Shown piece by piece: positions 57,977 to 64,000 of a DNA stretch of 64,000 nt. The stretch is from positions 16,735-80,734 of the forward strand of contig DKCO01000043.1 in assembly GCA_002452215.1 (NCBI GenBank), given 5' to 3'. The position numbers and the translations under genes are program-made. This DNA comes from Spirochaetales bacterium UBA6872. Its GTDB lineage: Bacteria > Spirochaetota > Spirochaetia > Sphaerochaetales > Sphaerochaetaceae. Under the pieces are notes generated by a model, which was not told the origin of the DNA, searched no databases, and saw nothing but the letters and a program-made list of their open reading frames with translations. Each line of letters starts with the position of its first letter. Position 1 is the stretch's first letter.

Positions 57977-59747
57977 AAATGAGATTGTATTTTTCAATCA
58001 AATCATAGATTACAGTGCCCTTAGTCTTTTCTATAGCCTTTTTAAGCACAATCTTATCGAACCAAGGCAACTTAACATCATAGATTTTCCTGCCATCAAG
58101 AGCTTTGCTTGTTGCATCTAAGAGATCTCTTACATCGAAGCAACTTCCCCATACCTCGGGCACTCCCCTATCTACATTCAACAGAGTATATACAGCTTCC
58201 ATTGCTGTTCTTACCGAGTACTCTGTAGTGAAGATGGTATCTCTCTTCGTCTCAGCAAATTGTCCAATGAATGCGAAGTTGGATGCATTCTTTGGCACGA
58301 CATCAGGTCTGTCGCCTTCACGCCTTGGCATGAAGAATGCTGTAATATATGGCATCATAACAGGAACAGTATTTGCGCTGTTTTCAGCAAGATCCATTAT
58401 ATCGCTCTCTGGCACTCCCATATGATAAAGCCACTCGGCACATATCTCAGATCCAGTGCACTCTCTCATAGGCTTCTTTATAAAGTCACCTGGCTTATCT
58501 GTAAACAAACCATATATCCATCCAACAAGTTGATTCTTAGGCTGTGACTTAAAATGCGGTTGCCTGTTGAACGTATAGCTCAAAAGCCACGAGCTATCCT
58601 TGCATGATATTATTCCGCCAGTAACTACCTTGCCAGAGAAAGGATCACGTTTGCAAATCTTCTCAAGATATGCTGGGATCTTGTCATCAAGCGTTGTCAC
58701 TGTTGCTGACATCCAATTTGTCTTCTCTGTATCAGAGCAAAACTTCTCAGGGTGTCCAAAATCTGGCGACTGGGATGCGATTTTTTGCCACATCTCCCAG
58801 CTTCCTCCCTTTTTGGGCGTCGACTTGAATTCTGCTTTGGTATGTTGATCTCCCATTGTCGAGTTCTCTACGCAAGAACCATTAGTAATGAACAAAAGAT
58901 CATTCTCTGTAAGACAAATCTCATCCTGCTTGCCATTTTGCTCAATGACAATTTTCTTTGCCACTTTCTTATCTGGCTTTATGTCAAATTCGACATCAAC
59001 TACCTTTGTGTTGTATATGAAATCGACTCCATGCGATTCAAGATACTTAACAAGAGGAAGAATCAAAGACTCATACTGATTGTATTTTGTGAATTTCAAA
59101 GCCGAGAAATCAGGAAGTCCTCCAATGTGATGAACAAAACGCTGGATGTAAAGCTTCATCTCCAAAGCAGAATGCCAATCCTCGAAAGCAAACATCGTCC
59201 TCCAATATAGCCAGAAATTCGATTCAAAGAACTCTGGATCAAGCACATCGGTGATCTTCTTGTCGTACAAATCCTTATCAGGAGTCAAGAAGAGCTTAGA
59301 CAAACTCAATGCAGCTTTGTCTGAGAGTCCAAACTTGCCGTCCATGTGAGCATCCTGGCCTCTGTTGGCTGTAGCTCTCATCAAAGAGTAGTTAGGATCC
59401 TTTATGTTAAGTCTTCTATATTCATCTAATACCGAGATCCCTTCTGTCTCAATTGATGGAATCGAAGAGAACAAATCCCAAAGACACTCGAAATGGTTCT
59501 CCATCTCTCTGCCGCCGCGAATCACATAGCCTCTATCGTATTTGTAGCCATCACATGCCCCGCCTGGAATCGGATCTTTTTCAAGAATATGTATCCTTTT
59601 CCCTGCCATTTGGCCATCCCTTACAAGGAAAGCTGCTGCTGAAAGACCTGCCAAGCCTGTTCCAATGATATAAGCTGATTTTGCATCTACACCCGCAGGC
59701 TTCTCAGGATGTGCAAATGCTTCATAGTTTCCTGCACTGTAATACAT
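57975..59747 (-). CDS. ohyA: Oleate hydratase
   Basis: 590 residues, the typical length. It adds water to the cis-9 double bond of oleate to give 10-hydroxystearate, with FAD as an active-site scaffold. The N-terminal FAD loop IIGTGLAGLSAAAFLVRDG and PGGACDG are clear, as are the family blocks GGREMENHFECLWDLF, FWLYWRTMFAFEDWHSALEMKLY, FITNGSCVENSTMGD and PMMPYITAFFMPRREGDRP. It often protects against unsaturated fatty acids. The TetR gene upstream on the same strand is a natural candidate regulator. AGAGGT ribosome site. Confidence 0.95.
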   Translation of the reverse strand: MYYSAGNYEAFAHPEKPAGVDAKSAYIIGTGLAGLSAAAFLVRDGQMAGKRIHILEKDPIPGGACDGYKYDRGYVIRGGREMENHFECLWDLFSSIPSIETEGISVLDEYRRLNIKDPNYSLMRATANRGQDAHMDGKFGLSDKAALSLSKLFLTPDKDLYDKKITDVLDPEFFESNFWLYWRTMFAFEDWHSALEMKLYIQRFVHHIGGLPDFSALKFTKYNQYESLILPLVKYLESHGVDFIYNTKVVDVEFDIKPDKKVAKKIVIEQNGKQDEICLTENDLLFITNGSCVENSTMGDQHTKAEFKSTPKKGGSWEMWQKIASQSPDFGHPEKFCSDTEKTNWMSATVTTLDDKIPAYLEKICKRDPFSGKVVTGGIISCKDSSWLLSYTFNRQPHFKSQPKNQLVGWIYGLFTDKPGDFIKKPMRECTGSEICAEWLYHMGVPESDIMDLAENSANTVPVMMPYITAFFMPRREGDRPDVVPKNASNFAFIGQFAETKRDTIFTTEYSVRTAMEAVYTLLNVDRGVPEVWGSCFDVRDLLDATSKALDGRKIYDVKLPWFDKIVLKKAIEKTKGTVIYDLIEKYNLI

Positions 59748-59857
59748 TTTTTTACCTCTCTATACCTTAAAGTTAAAAAAAACGAAAACACTAGCAAGTA
59801 GACACAAAAGACAATTTGACCAAATCCAATACATATACCCAATTTGTGCAAAATCTG

Positions 59858-59877
59858 GACAAACTACAGTGTTTGTC
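59858..59877. promoter_or_regulatory. Inverted repeat between the TetR and oleate hydratase genes
   Basis: GACAAAC (59858-59864) and GTTTGTC (59871-59877) around TACAGT, overlapping the TetR stop. It may be a TetR operator for ohyA or a weak hairpin; no U-run follows. Confidence 0.4.
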
Positions 59878-60445
59878 TATAATTGAGTACTTTGTTCTCG
59901 AATTTGGAAAGCGCGTCCTTGAAATCACCACGCACAAGGATTTCCAATTGGCCTACCATCTCGTCAGGCTTTTCAATCATTCCATTATCAATCCATCTTG
60001 TAAGGATCCCAACAAAACCGAATGTATAGAAACTTGCAATATAGTCCTTGTCTGATACAGACACTTTCATGCCTGCGCTTTGCTCCTCCAAGACTTCTCT
60101 GATCAAAGAATATGTCCACTCATTGAAGAACCTTAGAAGATAGTCCTTTGTATTGGAATGGTAGACAGCAAACATGTATTTCTTGTGATCGACAATATAT
60201 GAAAGAATATCTCTAAAGCCGTCTGTCCACATTGCATAACTAACTTTGCTCTCGAGAATCTCATTAGCTGTTGTTGAGAAAATCCAAGCAATCATGTCAT
60301 TTATATCCTTGAAATGGTAGTAGAATGTATGCCTATTGACTCCAGCCTTGTTGGTTATATCAGAGATAGTAATTTTTGAAAGAGGTTTTTCATCCATTAA
60401 AGACGCAAGGGCTTGCGCCAATGCCTTCTTTGTTATTTGCGACAT
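59864..60445 (-). CDS. TetR-family regulator (DhaS-like)
   Basis: 193 residues from the ATG at 60445 (GGAG nine bases upstream). HTH: KALAQALASLMDEKPLSKITISDITNKAGVNRHTFYYHFKDINDMIAW, the TetR type with a C-terminal domain of the DhaS/TetR_C_8 kind. It is directly upstream of ohyA in the same direction, so regulation of fatty-acid detoxification is a reasonable guess. A 12-bp inverted repeat lies 88 bp upstream of its start. Confidence 0.88.
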   Translation of the reverse strand: MSQITKKALAQALASLMDEKPLSKITISDITNKAGVNRHTFYYHFKDINDMIAWIFSTTANEILESKVSYAMWTDGFRDILSYIVDHKKYMFAVYHSNTKDYLLRFFNEWTYSLIREVLEEQSAGMKVSVSDKDYIASFYTFGFVGILTRWIDNGMIEKPDEMVGQLEILVRGDFKDALSKFENKVLNYRQTL

Positions 60446-60533
60446 CAAAAAACTCCATAACACCAAGTCTTATCAAAATAATACAAAGAAAAAACAAATA
60501 TTCAAAATCTTCGCATATTCAAAATTAATTACA

Positions 60534-60565
60534 AGATTATTATTCCATTTTTAGAATAATAATCT
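60534..60565. repeat. 12-bp perfect inverted repeat in the TetR / small RNA intergenic region
   Basis: AGATTATTATTC (60534-60545) and GAATAATAATCT (60554-60565) with an 8-bp centre. It lies between the divergent TetR start and the candidate promoter TATAAT (60574-60579), so it may be an operator for either. Confidence 0.55.
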
Positions 60566-60586
60566 AATTTATTTATAATATGGTGA

Positions 60587-60720
60587 GAAAAATGCGAATC
60601 CAAAGCTTTTTATAAAATGGAAGCTACCTGCTTTTATTCCATAAGACTGGAAGAGACAAAATAAATGAATTCCCGACTCCGTACACATCCAGTCTTATGG
60701 TTTTGATTTTGGAATTTAAG
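60587..60720 (+). ncRNA. Candidate structured RNA or leader before a small membrane protein gene
   Basis: TATAAT at 60574-60579 would start a transcript near 60587. It can fold as an outer helix (AAUCCAAA 60596-60603 with UUUGGAAUU 60707-60715), a hairpin GGAAGC/GCUUUU region near 60619-60637, and a perfect 13-bp helix CCAUAAGACUGGA (60639-60651) with UCCAGUCUUAUGG (60688-60700) around a 36-base loop containing CCCGACUCCGUACACA. This multi-helix form and the location upstream of a gene suggest a riboswitch, a leader or a small RNA. It matches no class I can name. Confidence 0.5.
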
Positions 60721-60778
60721 GGAAATTGTAACCTTTTTGTCTCTTATTTGTTAATACAATACGAGGAGATAATAGAGC

Positions 60779-60958
60779 ATGAATAGGATTCATAATCTTT
60801 TTATTGGAACTATATTGTCAGTACTAGCACTTGTCTTGTCTTTCGATATGGGACAGATAGCTCTTTCTCTTCTCTCCCTTTCCGTCGTTTTGATTTGTCC
60901 TATAAGCGCATTGATATCAAAACTGGCCAATAGACGCTTTGATAACGAGAACGAATAA
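60779..60958 (+). CDS. 59-residue membrane protein
   Basis: The frame MNRIHNLFIGTILSVLALVL continues through a second hydrophobic stretch (IALSLLSLSVVLICPISALI) and ends in a charged tail (KLANRRFDNENE). GAGGAG lies about 11 bases before the ATG, and a strong terminator follows the stop, so it looks like a true one-gene transcript. Two helices, no known family. The 333 bp before it hold the structured RNA candidate and an inverted repeat. Confidence 0.7.
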   Translation: MNRIHNLFIGTILSVLALVLSFDMGQIALSLLSLSVVLICPISALISKLANRRFDNENE

Positions 60959-60987
60959 TAGGATTATCATAAAACAACCCCACACTT

Positions 60988-61017
60988 AAGTATCCCCAAT
61001 TCGGGGATGCTTTTCTT
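60988..61017 (+). terminator. Terminator of the small membrane protein gene
   Basis: AAGTATCCCC pairs with GGGGATGCTT (one wobble) around AATTC, then TTCTT. Confidence 0.8.
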
Positions 61018-61771
61018 AAAGGCATTTATAGCCATAGATCAAAACAGATCCAGGCCCTTTGAATTTCTTGACTTCATAACGATATGGATATGATTCAATC
61101 AATTGAGACAGCTTTGAGTATCCATACGTTTTTGGATCAAAGTCCGGCTTAGCTCGTTTTATGTATTGCCCTGCCGCACTCATATTTGCGTATCCATTAT
61201 CGTCTTGGTACTTATCATATGCAATTCTCAAAAGGTAGTGTATCTCTGATATATCGTCATCGTCGTTTTCAATACTTTCTGCTTCTTCTTTCTTGCTTGA
61301 TTGCTTTATATCTTTCTTGCTCTTCGAAGAATTAGAAGAACCTAGATTTTCCAGGAATATAAACTCATCACAGCTGTTTCTGAAAGCCTCAGGTGTCTTT
61401 TTTTCACCAACACCGATTACATATACGCCAGATTCATGGAGATTTATTGCAAGTGGAGTATAATCGCTATCGCTTGCAACAATCACAAAAGCATCATAGA
61501 TATCTTTATAGCGCATGTTAACAGCATCAATCACCAAAGCCATGTCTGTTGCATTCTTTCCAGAGACATAATCAAATTGTTGCTCTGCTTTGATTGCAAG
61601 TCTCTTAAGCTCATTCTCCCAATTCTTAAGAGCATCCTTGCGCCAGTTGCCATATGCTCTTTTCACGACAATTCTTCCACGCGTTGAAATTTCTTGCTGT
61701 ACAGCCTCAAGTTTCGCAAGTTGAGTATTATCAGCATCAATAAGCATCGCGATTTTTTGCAAGTTTTCCAT
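61016..61771 (-). CDS. NYN-domain protein, LabA/OST-HTH type
   Basis: 251 residues from the ATG at 61771. NYN (PIN-like) nuclease domain: IAMLIDADNTQL with the acidic pair near 10-15, VDAVNMRYKDIYDAFVIVASDSDYTPLAINLHESGVYVIGVGEKKTPEAFRNSCDEF. A Ser/Lys-rich linker (about 150-185) joins to a C-terminal domain (about 185-251, YLLRIAYDKYQDDNGYANMSAAGQYIKR) that looks like OST-HTH/LOTUS. Such proteins cut or bind RNA. The gene is convergent with the small membrane protein gene. Confidence 0.85.
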   Translation of the reverse strand: MENLQKIAMLIDADNTQLAKLEAVQQEISTRGRIVVKRAYGNWRKDALKNWENELKRLAIKAEQQFDYVSGKNATDMALVIDAVNMRYKDIYDAFVIVASDSDYTPLAINLHESGVYVIGVGEKKTPEAFRNSCDEFIFLENLGSSNSSKSKKDIKQSSKKEEAESIENDDDDISEIHYLLRIAYDKYQDDNGYANMSAAGQYIKRAKPDFDPKTYGYSKLSQLIESYPYRYEVKKFKGPGSVLIYGYKCL

Positions 61772-61937
61772 ATAATCACTCTCTATGAAATTTATAACAT
61801 ATTCCAAAGTCTCAAGCATCAAAAATTTGGAAGCTTGAGAATATAAAAGCAAGGAATATTAACTAGTTTGCTAACAAACAAGCAAATGATTATCAAAGAT
61901 ATTCTTTCATAGCAAAGAGATATTATTTAAGTTAATA

Positions 61938-63158
61938 TCATTTACTATCAAGTCCAGCTATATATTCATCCATGCTTTTAGCAACTTTCTTTGCATAGCT
62001 TACAGCCTCTACAACAGTCTTTGCACCCAAGACAACATCTCCTGCTGCAAAGATCCCTGGGCGGGTAGTCTCGCCTTTATCATTTGTGAGCAAAAGACCA
62101 TTGGCCGACGGCTTTAAGCCCTCTGTAGTATCGACAAGCTTTGACTTGGGTCCTTGAGAAATTGCGATTATAGTCGAGTCTGCATGCACTGGGATATCGA
62201 CACCGTCATTTCCGATTATATTGCCATTCGAATCAAGCTGGTTCTTTCTAAAGACAGGACCATCTGGAGTGATTCTTTGTATTCCCATTCCAACTTCTAT
62301 CTTAACACCATCAAGCAAAGCGTACTCTCTCTCCTCCTCTGATGCATCTATGCGTCTTCTAGCATAGATTGTGACTTTATGGTCTCCAGATCTGAGGATA
62401 GTCCTTGCAACATCCATAGCTGTATTTCCTGCGCCAATTATTGCAACGTCATGTCCCAAATCATATGAAGACGGATTTGCAAGAAAGTCTATAGCAAAGT
62501 GAACATTTCCAAGGCTCTCTCCAATAATCCCAAGCTTTTTCGGCCTCCAGACACCAGTGCCTATGAAGATTGCTTTATAGCCATCTCGAAAAAGATCGTC
62601 GATTACCAAAGCACCACCAATTGTTGTATTGGGCCTTATCTTTATTCCAAGCGATATCAACTTCTTCTTGTAGCGTTCCAAGATAGTCTTTGGAAGCCTG
62701 AAATCAGGTATTCCATATTGCAAGACTCCACCAATTTTATCGCGACTGTCAAATATAGTTACATCATAACCTTTCTTGCGCATCTCAATTGCAATTGTAA
62801 TTCCTGCAGGTCCAGCCCCTATTACAGCCACCATCTTTCCATTTGGCTTCTGGCACTCTATCGCAACATTATCAAGGCAAGCATTGGATATGTAGTTTTC
62901 GATTGATGAGATATGAACACCTTCTCCTTTTCTGCTCAACACGCAATGGCCCTCACATTGCTTTTGGTGATCGCACACAAGTGAGCAAACAATAGAAAGC
63001 GGATTATTCTCAAAGAGCATAGCCCCAGCATCCTTCACATCACCTTCCTTGAACATCTTTATCATTGTTGGTATAGGTGTACTAATAGGACAGCCTGTCA
63101 TACACATCGGCTTCTTGCATTGAAGGCAACGATTAGCCTCCTCAATAACATGAATCAT
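61938..63158 (-). CDS. gltD: GltD-like NAD(P)-dependent oxidoreductase (glutamate synthase small-subunit family)
   Basis: 406 residues from the ATG at 63158 (GGAGG seven bases before). Cys-rich N-terminal domain RCLQCKKPMCMTGCPISTPIP and NPLSIVCSLVCDHQKQCEGHC should bind two [4Fe-4S] clusters. FAD-site VAVIGAGPAGITIAIEM near 110, NAD(P)-site VAIIGAGNTAMDVARTILR near 240, and a closing PGIFAAGDVVLGAKTVVEAV. It resembles the GltA/GltD-type of glutamate synthase or NADH-dependent ferredoxin-NADP reductase NfnB. No large GOGAT subunit or NfnA is adjacent, so the partner is unknown. Confidence 0.85.
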   Translation of the reverse strand: MIHVIEEANRCLQCKKPMCMTGCPISTPIPTMIKMFKEGDVKDAGAMLFENNPLSIVCSLVCDHQKQCEGHCVLSRKGEGVHISSIENYISNACLDNVAIECQKPNGKMVAVIGAGPAGITIAIEMRKKGYDVTIFDSRDKIGGVLQYGIPDFRLPKTILERYKKKLISLGIKIRPNTTIGGALVIDDLFRDGYKAIFIGTGVWRPKKLGIIGESLGNVHFAIDFLANPSSYDLGHDVAIIGAGNTAMDVARTILRSGDHKVTIYARRRIDASEEEREYALLDGVKIEVGMGIQRITPDGPVFRKNQLDSNGNIIGNDGVDIPVHADSTIIAISQGPKSKLVDTTEGLKPSANGLLLTNDKGETTRPGIFAAGDVVLGAKTVVEAVSYAKKVAKSMDEYIAGLDSK

Positions 63159-63301
63159 CTCCAACCTCCACAAATAAAATAAGCTTTTATGGTAAAGCTG
63201 TGAAGATAAGAAGAGAGAATTTTTGTATTTTTAACTATTGATAATTATTTATAGATAAAGAAATAACTATAAATCAAAAAGCAAAGCGTGAAGCTTCTGA
63301 C

Positions 63302-63325
63302 TGGCATTTTTTTATTGTAATGCCA
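63302..63325. repeat. 7-bp inverted repeat before the Rpn-like gene
   Basis: TGGCATT (63302-63308) and AATGCCA (63319-63325), loop of ten bases, 23 bp before the ATG. It may be a hairpin that shields the ribosome site or the edge of a mobile unit. Confidence 0.4.
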
Positions 63326-63347
63326 TTAGATAATAGGAGGATATTGA

Positions 63348-64000
63348 ATGCACTACAATCAAATCGATCTAAAGCATGAAATCAAGGACAGCCTGTTCTC
63401 AGCTTTAGTCAGAGAGAAGAAATGGCTAAGGCAGGTGTATCTATCATTATATCCAGATGACACATCGGTAAGGGAGGACGAGATTGAGATAATCAAGCTT
63501 GAGAATGTATTCATAAACGGGATCTACAACGACCTTAGCTTCAAGGTCAAAGACAAACTGATCATCTTTATAGAGTGCCAGTCGACATGGGCGCCCAATA
63601 TATCATTCAGGCTACTGTCCTATTTTGCATCGTCGTTAAGCCGCTTAGAAAAAGGTTACAAGAAAAAACAATACCAAGATTCAACAATAATGTTGCCATG
63701 CACACGGTTCTACGTACTGTACACAGGACGCAAGAGGAAACTTCCCACATACCTTTACACAAGGTTCCAAGCAGAGAGCGACATAGCAGCGAGAGCAAAA
63801 GTGCTGGCAAAAGACAATACAAGAGGAATACTCAATGAAATCTGTCTTTTTTCCCTTTCTTATGATACAAATGTAAGTAAGTTAGGCAGAACAGAGGATG
63901 CAATAAGAGCAACAATAGAAGAATGCTTGGAGAAGAATATCCTAGCAGACTTCATAAGAGAGCACGAAGAAGAGGTAGAAGAGATTATGAGAGGCATGAG
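63348..64000 (+). CDS. Rpn family recombination-promoting nuclease / PD-(D/E)XK transposase-like, cut by the right edge
   Basis: 217 codons open to the window end, ATG at 63348 with GGAGG seven bases before. The PD-(D/E)XK core is visible as IYNDLSFKVKDKLIIFIECQSTWAPNIS (about 63-90), with the Asp and the ExQ. The continuation FRLLSYFASSLSRLEK, KLPTYLYTRFQA and the helical EE-rich end match Rpn/YhgA-type proteins common in treponemes. These promote recA-independent recombination or act in defence. The N-terminal part looks intact. Confidence 0.85.
   Translation, partial: MHYNQIDLKHEIKDSLFSALVREKKWLRQVYLSLYPDDTSVREDEIEIIKLENVFINGIYNDLSFKVKDKLIIFIECQSTWAPNISFRLLSYFASSLSRLEKGYKKKQYQDSTIMLPCTRFYVLYTGRKRKLPTYLYTRFQAESDIAARAKVLAKDNTRGILNEICLFSLSYDTNVSKLGRTEDAIRATIEECLEKNILADFIREHEEEVEEIMRGM

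Noticed and set aside
1..64000. tRNA genes, rRNA genes or CRISPR arrays
   Set aside because: No T-arm consensus with acceptor pairing, no conserved rRNA blocks and no regularly spaced repeats were seen.

Overview
The window reads as an AT-rich, host- or sediment-associated spirochaete (Spirochaetota, probably the Treponema/Sphaerochaeta side). The pointers are solute-binding proteins with the FANGxK/YASGN type of signal-peptide end, spirochaetal lipoboxes, a eukaryote-like hexokinase, an archaeal-type UMP kinase and an Rpn-type nuclease/transposase. Family assignments come from reading motifs by eye; no database search was run. No tRNA, rRNA or CRISPR array was seen.

Layout. 1-3.4 kb: an unknown membrane-anchored protein (cut by the left edge), a PapD-like periplasmic chaperone behind a promoter whose -35/-10 spacer holds a ten-G tract, a lipoprotein phosphoesterase and an exported barrel-like protein. 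3.5-13.1 kb: one tightly packed minus-strand operon ilvN-ilvC-leuA-leuC-leuD-leuB-ilvD-ilvB, making valine and leucine, preceded by a consensus promoter and a classical attenuator whose 20-residue leader peptide is full of Val/Leu/Ile codons. 13.1-16 kb: a Fic protein with the catalytic His replaced by Asn, and a Wzi-like outer-membrane barrel. 16.1-20.8 kb: DUF3842, FecCD-type ABC importer and P-loop kinase operon, with two terminator-like hairpins between DUF3842 and the permease.

21-30 kb is the accessory zone. A DinJ/YafQ toxin-antitoxin pair lies between two 105-bp direct repeats that copy the 3' end and terminator hairpin of the neighbouring FbpC-like ATPase gene. Beyond the Fbp-type importer come a methyltransferase, ISL3 remnants, a frameshifted hydrolase pseudogene, GrpB and flavodoxin genes, and a decayed second YafQ copy.

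30-38.4 kb: uracil/xanthine permease, a lipoprotein with four lamin-tail repeats, UMP kinase, radical SAM protein, patatin, nucleosidase-like protein and pyridoxal kinase. 38.6-46.4 kb: a sugar-acid catabolic operon (IlvD/Edd dehydratase, Gfo/Idh oxidoreductase, two TIM-barrel isomerases, GntP permease) with a GntR-family regulator and an operator next to its promoter. 46.5-57.9 kb: hexokinase, CBS-domain exporter, TetR, MsmX/UgpC ATPase, aspartokinase, MATE exporter and a polar amino-acid importer. 58-64 kb: oleate hydratase with a TetR regulator, a candidate structured RNA leading into an unannotated 59-residue membrane protein, a NYN-domain protein, a GltD-like oxidoreductase and an Rpn-family gene running off the right edge.

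The observations most worth following are the G-tract promoter, the toxin-antitoxin cassette that rebuilds the end of its target gene, the structured RNA/small membrane protein locus, the ilv attenuator and the two-hairpin leader of the FecCD importer.
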